Shown here: piece by piece, positions 37,863-45,817 of the stretch
Position numbering within the stretch: position 1 is the first letter of the stretch
Layout of the letters: each line of letters opens with the position of its first letter
Origin: Phyllobacterium sp. 628
GTDB lineage: Bacteria > Pseudomonadota > Alphaproteobacteria > Rhizobiales > Rhizobiaceae
Length of the DNA: 64,000 nt
Direction of reading: 5' to 3'
Assembly: GCF_014189505.1 (NCBI RefSeq)
Contig: NZ_CP050301.1
Location: 565,501 to 629,500, forward strand
Position numbers and translations under genes: made by a program
Notes under the pieces: generated by a model
The model's database searches: none
The model's input: only the letters and a program-made list of their open reading frames with translations
Told to the model about the DNA's origin: nothing

Positions 37863-38504
37863 TCACAGGTGGTGATCATAACCTTCGCTGACAAGGAAGC
37901 GGTAGGCATCGCGAACGGATGCCGGAATATCCTGCGCAATCTGAAAGCTCTTGGCCGGATAGTCGATGATGCGCTGGATGTCGCCAACCATTTCGTTGAT
38001 CAGCCTCTCAAGCGGATAGGCCGTGAGTGGCTGCTCTTCAAAGCCGTGCAATGGTGCGGTCACAGCAGCGTTTATCTCAGGCCATTGCGCTTTGGCCGTG
38101 GCAAAAGCCCGGCGCTGCGTCTGGGGCTTGGTGACAATGATGACGCTCCGTACTGCAGCGTCCGCCATGGCCCTGGCAAACCGGATATTCTCGCCGATAT
38201 TGGTCGCCTCCGGCTCGATGATAATGGCATCGGCAGGGACGCCAGCCGCAATGGCGCGCTCGGCAAAGGCTTCCGCTTCGCTGGTCTGGTAAAGATTGCT
38301 GGTCCAGTTTCCGGCCTTGCCGGTGAACAGGATTTTTGGCGCCAATGCCTGATGAAACAGATCGGCGCAGCGGTCAGCAACTCGCAAATCATAGCTGCCC
38401 AATCCAATAATCAGGTCAGCTGGTGTCAGCTCATCATAAATCAGATGGAAATCCCACAGAATGCGGGCGGCCCGTTCGACAGCGGGTGCAACAGTATCGC
38501 GCAT
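37863..38504 (-). CDS. YdcF/DUF218 family protein
   Basis: A 213-residue protein of the DUF218 (YdcF/SanA-like) family, without a signal peptide or membrane segment. ADLIIGLGSYDLRVADRCADL opens the fold. ILFTGKAGNW and EPEATNIGENIRFARAM carry the conserved acidic and Asn residues of the family, and VIIVTKPQTQRRA follows. Family members bind nucleotide-like ligands or affect envelope properties; the function here is unknown. Its ATG overlaps the stop of the upstream peptidase gene by one base, so the two are co-transcribed. Confidence 0.85.
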   Translation of the reverse strand: MRDTVAPAVERAARILWDFHLIYDELTPADLIIGLGSYDLRVADRCADLFHQALAPKILFTGKAGNWTSNLYQTSEAEAFAERAIAAGVPADAIIIEPEATNIGENIRFARAMADAAVRSVIIVTKPQTQRRAFATAKAQWPEINAAVTAPLHGFEEQPLTAYPLERLINEMVGDIQRIIDYPAKSFQIAQDIPASVRDAYRFLVSEGYDHHL

Positions 38505-39262
38505 CAGCTGAAATCAATAGCCTGCAAGGCACTGCCATTGCGCTTCAGCCAAGCCCGGCACCGTTCCGTATCCGGGCAAAGTTCGCCGCACAGTTTCCAG
38601 AATTTCGGGCCGTGGTTCATTTCTTTCAAATGCGCCACTTCATGCGCGACAAGATAATCAATGATCGGCGGCGGCGCCATCATGATGCGCCATGAGAAGG
38701 CTAGCGTGCCGTCCGATGTGCATGAACCCCAGCGGCTTTTCGTGTCTTTCAGACGGATGATCTTGGCGCGTCGCCCGACCGTCGTCGTGTGCCGGGCCAC
38801 CAGCATGTCGAGATCGTGCCGTGCCTCACGTTTGAGAAAATCGCCAACCCGCCGGGCCAGATGCGGACGATCACCATAAACGATCAGCCGTGGACCTTCC
38901 GCACCGTTTTCCTGCCGCACGGTGCCGCGCTTGCCCGGTTCGTGCACAATGAGATGGGGAACGCCGCGTACCGGAATTTTGATCCCCGGACGAACCTTTG
39001 GCTGATCCGGCATTTTGGCAATGCGGGTTTCAATCCAGCCTTCGTGGCGTTCAAGGAATTTTTCCACTTCGCGCGGCGGCATTCCCGGCGGCACGGTGAC
39101 GCGCAGACCCTTGCCGCCCGCGTCGATGCGCAGGGTCAGGCGTGTCGCGCGTGGATTTTCCATCACCCGTAGCGGCAAAACCCGGCCCGCAACCTCGTAG
39201 CTCCGCTCGACTTTCAGCGTCGCGGATTTTTTCGGCGGGCTTCGGAACAGTGACAGGATCAT
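38504..39262 (-). CDS. YgjP-like zinc metallopeptidase (DUF45, M48-type)
   Basis: A 252-residue protein of the YgjP/DUF45 family. The zinc motif is VAHEVAHLKEMNHGPKFW, with two His and Glu in HEVAH plus a downstream His, near residues 207-218. KDTKSRWGSCTSDGTLAFSW precedes it and is the family hallmark. The basic N-terminal domain has PRATRLTLRIDAGGKG. The catalytic role is inferred from the HExxH motif, and no substrate is known. It is the first gene of a two-gene unit with the YdcF-like gene. Confidence 0.88.
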   Translation of the reverse strand: MILSLFRSPPKKSATLKVERSYEVAGRVLPLRVMENPRATRLTLRIDAGGKGLRVTVPPGMPPREVEKFLERHEGWIETRIAKMPDQPKVRPGIKIPVRGVPHLIVHEPGKRGTVRQENGAEGPRLIVYGDRPHLARRVGDFLKREARHDLDMLVARHTTTVGRRAKIIRLKDTKSRWGSCTSDGTLAFSWRIMMAPPPIIDYLVAHEVAHLKEMNHGPKFWKLCGELCPDTERCRAWLKRNGSALQAIDFS

Positions 39263-39307
39263 GGCCGGGACTTTAATTGATTCGGGTGAAAGCCGTGAGA
39301 CAAAACA

Positions 39308-39339
39308 GAGACGGCGCCGGAAAACTCCGGCGCCGTCTC
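39308..39339 (-). terminator. Terminator of the DUF2852 gene
   Basis: A perfect 14-bp stem (GAGACGGCGCCGGA) with a four-base loop is followed on the minus strand by TGTTTTGT. It lies 51 bases after the DUF2852 stop. Confidence 0.8.
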
Positions 39340-39389
39340 GATGGGCTGGCAGCGGTCAGGACTGGAGGGAACCGACCGCACGTATGCCG

Positions 39390-39845
39390 TTACTCTTCTT
39401 CCGCGTCCGTCACGCCTGGAACCGACTTGCGCGGTGCCGGCTTTTTTGGGGCGGCGTTGCGTTCCGCCATAAAGCGGTCGAATTCCTCGCGGTCCTTGGC
39501 ACGGCGCAGCTCGCTCGCATACTCTTCGAATTCAGCACGCATCTCTTCGAGCTTGCGGCGTTCTTCGTTGAGACGTTCGAGTTCCTTTTCGCGCCATTCG
39601 TCAAAGGCAACGTTGCCGGTGCCGAACGAACCATGTCCAAACGATTGAGCCTTGCCGCGACGGAATACGCCGCAGAAGCCATCAGTGGCGCGGTTCACGT
39701 CGCGTTTGAAACCATCCAGCCGGTCGCCCCAGAGGATGTAGGCAAGCATGGCGAAACCAAGCGGCCAGAACAGCATGAAACCAATAACCATCAGAGCGAT
39801 GGTTGCAGGGGTCCAGCCTGGCCGGATCAAAGCAGCAGTGTTCAT
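39390..39845 (-). CDS. DUF2852 membrane protein
   Basis: A 151-residue protein recognised as DUF2852. One long hydrophobic segment at about 14-40 (TPATIALMVIGFMLFWPLG) is followed by a Gly/Arg linker and a charged coiled coil at about 85-130 (EKELERLNEERRKLEEM). The tail is acidic. The topology suggests a membrane anchor with a cytoplasmic coiled coil. No function is known. It stands alone with its own terminator. Confidence 0.8.
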   Translation of the reverse strand: MNTAALIRPGWTPATIALMVIGFMLFWPLGFAMLAYILWGDRLDGFKRDVNRATDGFCGVFRRGKAQSFGHGSFGTGNVAFDEWREKELERLNEERRKLEEMRAEFEEYASELRRAKDREEFDRFMAERNAAPKKPAPRKSVPGVTDAEEE

Positions 39846-39877
39846 AAAAGCCCTTCCTTCTCAAGAAAGCCCGACCC

Positions 39878-39925
39878 GCACATGACCCCAAAAACCGGAA
39901 TGGTTTTTGGACAAGGATCACGTGC
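39878..39925. repeat. Palindromic repeat element, copy 1
   Basis: The inner stem CCAAAAACC/GGTTTTTGG (39888-39896 and 39902-39910) has a five-base loop. The outer arms GCACATGA and TCACGTGC match with one mismatch. The layout and the TTTTTGGACAAGG right arm are shared with the element at 44283-44330. It resembles the abundant rhizobial intergenic palindromes. The rest of the gap 39846-40063 shows nothing else. Confidence 0.7.
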
Positions 39926-40063
39926 CAATCCAAAAGTAATACTGCGAGTTTTATGCGCCCCGAAAGCCGCATGGCGCGCAGTATTGGCCGATTGATTACG
40001 ACATGGGAGATGGATTGTGGCTTTTCAAGAAATGCGGGGTTGGAATGCGATAAGGGTTTGAAA

Positions 40064-41209
40064 TCAGATATGTTTCTTTGCGTGATCGAAGGCGACAACA
40101 AGGAGACCGGCGACCAGTGCCCAGAAGGCAGCGCCAATTCCAGCAATTGAAATGCCCGACGCGGTCACGGCGAAAGTCACAACAGCAGCCAGCCGTTCGG
40201 TCTCGTCTTTGAGCGCAATTGTCAGTGCATTGGCAAAGGCGCCGATGAGTGCAAGCCCTGCGACAAGTGCAATCAACGGTGCTGGCAGGACGGCAAAAAG
40301 CGCCACGAGCGACGCGCCGAAAATAGCCAGTATGAGATAGGACAGTGCGTAGAATGGGCCGGTCATCCAGCGCTTTGCGGGATCGGGATGGGCATCCGGG
40401 CCTGTGCAGATGGCCGCAGAAATCGCCGCCATGTTGCTTGTATGAGCTCCAAAAGGTGCAGTCAGCAGTGAAAGAAGGCCTGTAACCTGCAAGGCGACGG
40501 CAGTCGGCGGTTCATAACCTGCCGCACGCAATACGGCAAAACCCGGCAGGTTCTGCGAGGCCATGGTGACGAGATAGAGCGGCAGGGCAATGCCGATGAT
40601 CGCACGCATATCGAAGATCGGCATGATGAGGGTCAGGGTCGATAATCCGACATCCGGCAGGGTGGCAACGCGCCCGCTCAAAAACGCAAAGACAATACCC
40701 CCGAACAGGACAGCCAGCACCGCCATGGCCGGATTGAACAGCCGGATGACGAAGAACAGTACGACCAACGGCAGAACAAAAATCGGATCGACCGGTATTG
40801 TCCGCGCTGCACCAATGAGAAAGGCGAAGAGAACGCCTGCCAGCATGCCGGAAGCAATCGAGGCTGGAATCTTGGACACCAATCCTGAAACAGGTTTGAC
40901 CAATCCGGTGATGATGATGGCGATGGCGGTGACGATGAACGCGCCGACACCCTGCTGCATGGTAAAGCCTGTGCTGGCGCCGATCAGGGCCAGACCGGGG
41001 GTCGACCATGCGGTGATAACAGGCATTTTGTATCGCCAGCTGAGAAAACCCGTCGAGACGAACAGGGCAAGACAAAGCGCGGTTACCCAGCTGGCGGTTT
41101 CGGCCTGTGTTGCGCCAAGCGCCTGCGCCGCCGCGATAATGAGCGCGAGTGTGCCGCCAAATCCGACAATGGCGGCAACAACAGCAGAAGCAATCACGGA
41201 GGCGCGCAT
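40064..41209 (-). CDS. BenE-family benzoate/H+ symporter-like transporter
   Basis: A 381-residue inner-membrane protein with about 11-12 hydrophobic segments. The N-terminal VVAAIVGFGGTLALI, MPVITAWSTPGLALIG (a conserved BenE motif) and GAHTSNMAAISAAICTGPDAHPD mark the BenE family of benzoate:proton symporters. No benzoate catabolic genes are near, so the substrate is open. It follows the alpha/beta hydrolase gene by 22 bases on the same strand and may be co-transcribed with it. Confidence 0.88.
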   Translation of the reverse strand: MRASVIASAVVAAIVGFGGTLALIIAAAQALGATQAETASWVTALCLALFVSTGFLSWRYKMPVITAWSTPGLALIGASTGFTMQQGVGAFIVTAIAIIITGLVKPVSGLVSKIPASIASGMLAGVLFAFLIGAARTIPVDPIFVLPLVVLFFVIRLFNPAMAVLAVLFGGIVFAFLSGRVATLPDVGLSTLTLIMPIFDMRAIIGIALPLYLVTMASQNLPGFAVLRAAGYEPPTAVALQVTGLLSLLTAPFGAHTSNMAAISAAICTGPDAHPDPAKRWMTGPFYALSYLILAIFGASLVALFAVLPAPLIALVAGLALIGAFANALTIALKDETERLAAVVTFAVTASGISIAGIGAAFWALVAGLLVVAFDHAKKHI

Positions 41210-41231
41210 GGTGGAAACCTGTTGGCTGGAT

Positions 41232-42023
41232 TTACTGGATTGCCGGTTTTGGCTTTGTCTGGTCGATCATGGAAGCAATGGTGCGGGTAAGAAGCTCGAG
41301 ATCCTGCGGGCGGGAAAGGCGGTGGTCGCCATCGCGCACCAGCGTAATGGTCACATCGTCCACCGGCAAGTGGTCAACCAGCTTCAGTGCGTGCGTATGG
41401 GGAACGTCCCTGTCTTCCATCCCCTGCAGGATGTGAACCGGGCAATCGGTCTGAATAACACCCTTGAGCACCTGATTGGCCTTGCCATCGTCCAGCAGCG
41501 CCTTGGTATAGATGTAGGGTTCGGGCGAATATTCGGACGGCTCGTCCATATAGCCCCGCTCCGCAAGCTGTTGGCGCTGCGCCGGAGTTAGTTGCGGCTC
41601 GACCAGTTCCGATGTGAAGTCCGGCGCGGGCGCAATCAGCACCAGTCCGGTCACCCGGTCTCGCTCACCCGCCTTCTGCAACTCCTCGATCATCCGCAGG
41701 GCGATCCACGCGCCCATTGATGAGCCGACAAGGATTTGCGGCCCGGACGAGAAGTTCCGGAACACCGCAAGGCTCTGTTCAAGCCAAAGGGAAATCGTGC
41801 CGTCACGAAATTCACCACCCGACTCGCCATGCGCCGAATAATCGTGCCGCAGAAATGCGTGGCCATTTTCGTCTGCCCATTGGTCGAGCCATGCCGCCTT
41901 GGTGCCGAGCATGTCGGAGCGGTAGCCGCCCAGCCAGACAATGCCGGGTTGACGTCCTTCCCGGCTGCGCACTGCGATCCGGGTGTCGTTGACGGTAAGA
42001 AATTCCGGTGGGTTGGCCGTCAT
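41232..42023 (-). CDS. Alpha/beta hydrolase, ABHD10-like
   Basis: A 263-residue serine hydrolase with the nucleophile in VGSSMGAWIAL (about residue 98), the acid near CPVHILQGMEDRDVP, and the His in VRDGDHRLSRPQDL near the end. An early WLGGYRSDMLGTKA and HDYSAHGESGG form the oxyanion region. The pattern matches bacterial relatives of human ABHD10, a thioesterase. The substrate is unknown. It is divergent from infC across a 160-base gap and probably co-transcribed with benE. Confidence 0.85.
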   Translation of the reverse strand: MTANPPEFLTVNDTRIAVRSREGRQPGIVWLGGYRSDMLGTKAAWLDQWADENGHAFLRHDYSAHGESGGEFRDGTISLWLEQSLAVFRNFSSGPQILVGSSMGAWIALRMIEELQKAGERDRVTGLVLIAPAPDFTSELVEPQLTPAQRQQLAERGYMDEPSEYSPEPYIYTKALLDDGKANQVLKGVIQTDCPVHILQGMEDRDVPHTHALKLVDHLPVDDVTITLVRDGDHRLSRPQDLELLTRTIASMIDQTKPKPAIQ

Positions 42024-42183
42024 TTGCGGTCTCCTGCGTAAGAGCCAAGCCTTTTGCCACGCAAATTGTGATCAATAAAGCCCGCAAAAGATGTTATTGA
42101 CCTAAGCACTGAAGACTAAGCATTGCAGGCAGAGCTCTACGGTGCTATTTGCGGGACCGAAATAATTCAAGGAGACTACTGCC

Positions 42184-42720
42184 ATTCGCCGACCCTTTAG
42201 AGCACAGGTGGTTCAGAAAGATGGACCCCGTTCAAACCGTGATATCCGGGTACCCCAGGTACAGCTCATTGATGCCGAAGGTGAAAACCACGGTATCGTT
42301 ACCATTCAAGCCGCGCTGGCCATGGCCGATGAGGCCGGACTCGATCTCGTCGAGATCGTGCCGAATGCCGAGCCGCCGGTGTGCAAGATCGTTGACCTTG
42401 GGAAACTGAAGTACCAGGGACAGAAGAAGGCTGCCGAAGCGCGCAAGAAGCAGAAGACGGTCGAAATCAAAGAAATCAAGATGCGCCCGAACATCGACAC
42501 GCACGATTACGACGTGAAGATGAAGGCCATCAAGCGCTTCTTCGAAGAAGGCGACAAGGTCAAGGTAACGCTGCGTTTCCGCGGACGTGAAATGGCCCAC
42601 CAGGAACTTGGTATGCGCCTGCTCGACCGCGTAAAGGAAGACACGGTCGAGATTTCCAAGGTTGAGGCTGAGCCAAGACTGGAAGGCCGTCAGATGATGA
42701 TGGTTCTGGCGCCGCGCTAA
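42184..42720 (+). CDS. infC: Translation initiation factor IF-3 (AUU start)
   Basis: Binds the 30S subunit and keeps start-codon selection accurate. It is 178 residues if translation begins at ATT 42184. AAGGAG lies nine bases upstream, and the frame reads [20 protein letters not shown], the expected N-terminus. Without it the first usual start is GTG 42208, eight residues in, where no ribosome site exists. AUU is the classic autoregulatory start of infC: IF-3 represses initiation from it. The C-terminal domain contains [13 protein letters not shown]. Confidence 0.95.
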   Translation: MRRPFRAQVVQKDGPRSNRDIRVPQVQLIDAEGENHGIVTIQAALAMADEAGLDLVEIVPNAEPPVCKIVDLGKLKYQGQKKAAEARKKQKTVEIKEIKMRPNIDTHDYDVKMKAIKRFFEEGDKVKVTLRFRGREMAHQELGMRLLDRVKEDTVEISKVEAEPRLEGRQMMMVLAPR

Positions 42721-42737
42721 AACGAAACAGACTTTCA

Positions 42738-42767
42738 GACAAAGGCCGCCTTCGGGCGGCTTTTGTC
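42738..42767 (+). terminator. Hairpin after infC
   Basis: A 13-bp stem with one G-U pair closes on a TTCG tetraloop (42751-42754), just after the infC stop. The T-run is inside the stem's right arm (TTTTGTC), so it is a likely but not perfect terminator. Confidence 0.6.
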
Positions 42768-42795
42768 TTGATCGAACCGGACTTTAAGAACTGCC

Positions 42796-43419
42796 ATGGC
42801 GCTGAATTCCGCAACAGACATGACCCGCTTTCAGCACCGCCGGCGCATTGCCCTGGCAGTGATCATTGTCTTGATCCTTGGCGCCTTGCTGACGGTCCGG
42901 TCGGCTTGGGCCAATGACTGGATACACGAATATATCGAAGATTTCGGTATCGGCGTGATCGTTCTGGCGATTCTCGGCCGCATGTGGTGCACGCTGTATA
43001 TTGGCGGCCGCAAGAGTTCGGAGATTGTCCGGCTCGGACCCTATTCCATGAGCCGCAACCCGCTCTATGTGTTCAGTACGCTGGGCGCCTTTGGTATCGG
43101 CATGATGACCGGCAGCCTGACAGTCGCCGTCGCGCTGGCGGTGCTTTGCTATATCGCTTTCTACTTCGTCATTGTCGCCGAGGAAGGTTATCTCGAAACC
43201 AATTTTGGCGAGACCTATCTTGCTTATAAGCGCGAAGTGCCGCGTTTCTTTCCGAATCTGAAGTTGTACCGCGAAGCTGACGTTCTCAGCGTCAAGTCAT
43301 CCATGCTCTACAAGACATTGGCTGACGGACTGGTCTTCTTTGTTTCCTATCCGTTGCTTGAAGTTGTCGAATATCTGCAATCAATCAACGTTCTGCCCGT
43401 TTTGTTGCATTTTTACTGA
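42796..43419 (+). CDS. Isoprenylcysteine carboxyl methyltransferase (ICMT)-like membrane protein
   Basis: A 207-residue protein with about four to five membrane segments (residues 17-35, 50-65, 93-125, and a hydrophobic stretch near 180). It carries RLGPYSMSRNPLYVFSTLGAFG, the R-N-P-x-Y motif of the ICMT/NnrU methyltransferase group, and the C-terminal YLETNFGETYLAYKREVPRFFP that binds SAM in this fold. The substrate is unknown; lipids are likely for bacterial members. It separates infC from rpmI, which lie side by side in many bacteria. Confidence 0.82.
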   Translation: MALNSATDMTRFQHRRRIALAVIIVLILGALLTVRSAWANDWIHEYIEDFGIGVIVLAILGRMWCTLYIGGRKSSEIVRLGPYSMSRNPLYVFSTLGAFGIGMMTGSLTVAVALAVLCYIAFYFVIVAEEGYLETNFGETYLAYKREVPRFFPNLKLYREADVLSVKSSMLYKTLADGLVFFVSYPLLEVVEYLQSINVLPVLLHFY

Positions 43420-43487
43420 TTTTTTCAGAAACAAGCGGCGATTCAACAGTTGCGCTTTTTCCGTCTTCTCGGTATAAGGCCGCGTTC

Positions 43488-43520
43488 AAACCGCCCGGCA
43501 GGGCATGCCGTGGCGGTTTT
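43488..43520 (+). terminator. Hairpin upstream of rpmI, terminator or leader
   Basis: AAACCGCC with CGGCA pairs to TGCCG and GGCGGTTT (43488-43519, one bulged T) around a GGGCA loop. TTTT follows directly. It may end the ICMT-like gene or form part of the rpmI-rplT leader. Confidence 0.5.
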
Positions 43521-43611
43521 GCATGCTTTCAGACTTTGGTCGGTCTGAAGTGAAATCAGAAGGGTCCGGCTCCATTGGGGTGACAGGAACCCTAGAAATA
43601 GGAGTAGCAAA

Positions 43612-43812
43612 ATGCCCAAAATGAAGACCAAATCGGCCGCCAAGAAACGGTTCAAAATCACCGGAACTGGCAAGATTAAAGCCGCCGCCGCTGGCAAACG
43701 CCATGGCATGATCAAACGTTCGAACAAATTCATTCGTGACGCACGTGGCACAATGGTACTCGCCGATGCCGATGCGAAAATTGTGAAGAAGTTCCTGCCG
43801 AACGGCCTTTAA
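43612..43812 (+). CDS. rpmI: 50S ribosomal protein L35
   Basis: A 66-residue basic ribosomal protein with the family start [20 protein letters not shown] and [13 protein letters not shown] in the second half. It is preceded by AGGAGT ten bases before the ATG, and rplT follows after 73 bases. In many bacteria L20 represses this pair through the leader. The leader here (43521-43611) has possible pairing but no clear L20 site could be proved by eye. Confidence 0.97.
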   Translation: MPKMKTKSAAKKRFKITGTGKIKAAAAGKRHGMIKRSNKFIRDARGTMVLADADAKIVKKFLPNGL

Positions 43813-43885
43813 ACCGGGCAACGTTTTTTAAAGAGGCCGTGATTTCGCAAGAAATAACAGGAGCCTCAAATAAGGAGATCATATC

Positions 43886-44290
43886 ATGGCACGTGTAAAA
43901 CGGGGCGTTACGTCTCACGCCAAGCATAAAAAAGTTCTGAAGCAGGCTGAGGGTTTCCGCGGCCGCCGCAAGAATACAATCAAGACCGCCAAGGCAGCTG
44001 TCGATCGTTCGAAGCAGTATGCTTATCGCGACCGCAAGAACAAGAAGCGCACGTTCCGCGCTCTCTGGACTCAGCGTATCAACGCTGCCGTGCGCGAACA
44101 TGGCCTGACATACAGCCGTTTCATCGACGGTCTGAGCAAGTCCGGTATCGAGGTTGACCGCAAGGTTCTGTCGGATCTCGCGATCCACGAGCCTGCAGCA
44201 TTCGGCGCACTCGTGGCTTCCGCCAAGAAGGCACTCGAATATCTGAAGAACACCACACCGAATGCTTTTGAAGGCGCTGTCCACGCATAA
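43886..44290 (+). CDS. rplT: 50S ribosomal protein L20
   Basis: A 134-residue early-assembly ribosomal protein, with [18 protein letters not shown] at the start and [12 protein letters not shown] in the globular half. The AAGGAG before the ATG is strong. Its last two codons and stop (CACGCATAA) form the left outer arm of a palindromic repeat, so the repeat has landed on, or contributed, the 3' end. The length and C-terminus (GAVHA) look plausible for the family. Confidence 0.97.
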   Translation: MARVKRGVTSHAKHKKVLKQAEGFRGRRKNTIKTAKAAVDRSKQYAYRDRKNKKRTFRALWTQRINAAVREHGLTYSRFIDGLSKSGIEVDRKVLSDLAIHEPAAFGALVASAKKALEYLKNTTPNAFEGAVHA

Positions 44291-44330
44291 CCCCAAAAAT
44301 CGAATACGATTTTTGGAAAGGCTTATGCGT
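44283..44330. repeat. Palindromic repeat element, copy 2, overlapping the rplT stop
   Basis: Outer arms ACGCATAA (44283-44290) and TTATGCGT (44323-44330) are exact complements. The inner stem CCAAAAATCG (44293-44302) pairs with 44307-44316 around an AATA loop. The plan and the right-arm TTTTTGGA..AGG match copy 1 at 39878-39925. The rplT TAA stop at 44288-44290 lies inside the left arm. Confidence 0.75.
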
Positions 44331-44342
44331 CAGCAAAGATTT

Positions 44343-44468
44343 ACTGCGTCCCTGTGCCTCCCTATTGGAGGCACAGCGCAGTAAGGGTCAGCCGCCGTTC
44401 CCAAAGCACATTCGGAAATAAGATTTGGGAAACCCGCGCTGGCTCGGCTGGCGCGGGTTTTTCAATTT
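44343..44468 (+). promoter_or_regulatory. Structured leader with terminator upstream of pheS
   Basis: A two-part stem (ACTGCG/CGCAGT and CTGTGCCTCC/GGAGGCACAG, 44343-44382) is followed by TTCCCAAA/TTTGGGAA (44398-44431). A GC-rich hairpin AACCCGCGC/GCGCGGGTT (44431-44459) with a T-run at 44458-44462 follows. The last is a good terminator for rplT. Alternatively it could attenuate pheST. A 19-codon ORF starts at 44325 but has only one Phe codon, so classical Phe attenuation is doubtful. Confidence 0.5.
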
Positions 44469-44538
44469 TCTACACGGGTTCAATTTTCTGCATTGAAACG
44501 ATCACATAGTCGCTCAAGACGCGAAACAGGTGAGAAGC

Positions 44539-45621
44539 ATGGACGATCTGGTACAATTGGAAGGCGCATTGATCGCGCAGATTGAGGCAGCGGATGACGA
44601 AGCGGCCATCGAGGCCGTGCGTGTTGCCGCTCTTGGCAAAAAAGGTTCGATTTCCGAAAAGCTGAAATCGTTGGGCTCCATGTCGCCGGAAGAACGGCAG
44701 ACCAAGGGACCGGCCATCAATGGTTTGAAGAATCGCGTCACCGATGCCCTTTCTATCCGCAAGAATACGCTGAAGGACGCAGCGATTACCGAGCGCCTTG
44801 AGAAGGAAAAGCTGGATGTCACCCTGCCGGTGCGTATGGCGCCTGCAGAGCGCGGCCGTATTCATCCGATCAGCCAGGTGGTTGATGAAATCACGGCGAT
44901 CTTCGCCGATATGGGTTTTTCAATTGCCGAAGGCCCGGATGTCGAAACCGACCATTACAACTTCACCGCATTGAATTTCCCTGAGGGGCATCCGGCGCGG
45001 GAGATGCACGATACGTTTTTCTTCAACCCGGACGAAAATGGCGAGCGCAAACTGTTGCGCACCCATACAAGTCCAGTGCAGATCCGGACCATGGAAAAGC
45101 AGAAGCCGCCGATCCGTATTGTCATTCCCGGCAAGACGTACCGTATGGATTCCGATGCAACCCACTCGCCGATGTTCCATCAGGTCGAAGGGCTTGTCAT
45201 CGACAAGACGGCCAATGTCGCCAATATGAAGTGGGTGCTGGAAGAGTTCTGCAAGTCCTTCTTCGAGGTCCCATCGTTACAGATGCGTTTCCGCCCGTCT
45301 TACTTCCCGTTCACCGAGCCGTCGCTGGAAGTCGATATCCAGTGCGACCGGTCCGGCAATGAAGTGAAGTTTGGTCAGGGCACCGACTGGATGGAAATCC
45401 TCGGTTGCGGCATGGTTCATCCCAACGTGCTCCGTCACGGCGGCCTTGATCCCGACGAGTATCAGGGTTTTGCCTGGGGCATGGGCATTGATCGTATCGC
45501 CATGCTCAAATATGGCATGCCCGATCTGCGTGACTTCTTTGATGCCGATGTACGCTGGCTGCAGCATTACGGCTTCCGTCCGCTCGACATGCCGACATTG
45601 TTCGGCGGCCTGAGCGCATGA
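44539..45621 (+). CDS. pheS: Phenylalanine-tRNA ligase alpha subunit
   Basis: The catalytic subunit of PheRS, 360 residues from ATG 44539 (AGGTGAG upstream; a GTG at 44530 is in frame but lies in that site). The N-terminal coiled coil spans about 1-85. The class II catalytic core has [10 protein letters not shown], motif 2 around [11 protein letters not shown], and motif 3 [17 protein letters not shown]. Its TGA overlaps the ATG of a degraded ASCH gene, beyond which lies pheT. Confidence 0.97.
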   Translation: MDDLVQLEGALIAQIEAADDEAAIEAVRVAALGKKGSISEKLKSLGSMSPEERQTKGPAINGLKNRVTDALSIRKNTLKDAAITERLEKEKLDVTLPVRMAPAERGRIHPISQVVDEITAIFADMGFSIAEGPDVETDHYNFTALNFPEGHPAREMHDTFFFNPDENGERKLLRTHTSPVQIRTMEKQKPPIRIVIPGKTYRMDSDATHSPMFHQVEGLVIDKTANVANMKWVLEEFCKSFFEVPSLQMRFRPSYFPFTEPSLEVDIQCDRSGNEVKFGQGTDWMEILGCGMVHPNVLRHGGLDPDEYQGFAWGMGIDRIAMLKYGMPDLRDFFDADVRWLQHYGFRPLDMPTLFGGLSA

Positions 45622-45796
45622 TCGGGATCCCCGATCAGTACCGGAATGCCGCGACCTTTGCCTTCGCGTGACGAGGGCGAAGGCTCTGCAACGCTGGCTG
45701 AATGGCGCAGCGATCACGAGAGCTACTTTCGTCGCAACGGCGGCTTTTCGCCGGATATGCGAGCGGTTTCGCCTTGTCGAAATCCTCCAACGCTAA
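45618..45796 (+). pseudogene. Remnant of an ASCH-domain gene between pheS and pheT
   Basis: ATG 45618, overlapping the pheS stop, opens [16 protein letters not shown] and then stops. A second frame from about 45670 reads DEGEGSATLAEWRSDHESYF and RRNGGFSPDM, the C-terminal part of ASCH proteins. A third frame from 45758 reads CERFRLVEILQR and TAA. In relatives I recall a single ASCH gene here with all three parts in order. This copy has lost the middle (about 90 codons) and has a second frame change, so it is dead. The 55-codon ORF at 45646-45813 is only the open part of it. Confidence 0.75.
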
Positions 45797-45817
45797 AACA
45801 GAGAAACGAGTGAAATC

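Noticed and set aside
37746..38657. 303-codon plus-strand frame across the inverted repeat and the YdcF-like gene
   Set aside because: It reads through a repeat arm and antisense to a recognised DUF218 protein.
40590..41591. 333-codon plus-strand frame over benE and the hydrolase gene
   Set aside because: Opposite two supported genes and spanning their junction. The translation is not protein-like.
39878..44330. CRISPR-like repeats
   Set aside because: The repeated palindromes are single, widely spaced and variable in their loops. There are no regular spacers and no cas genes.
44325..44384. Leader peptide for Phe attenuation of pheST
   Set aside because: The 19-codon ORF has a single Phe codon and no clear ribosome site, and its stem is not placed as an antiterminator.
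45646..45813. 55-codon ORF as an intact small gene before pheT
   Set aside because: Its residues match the C-terminal part of ASCH proteins, and the ASCH start and last residues lie in other frames around it, so it is best read as part of a pseudogene.
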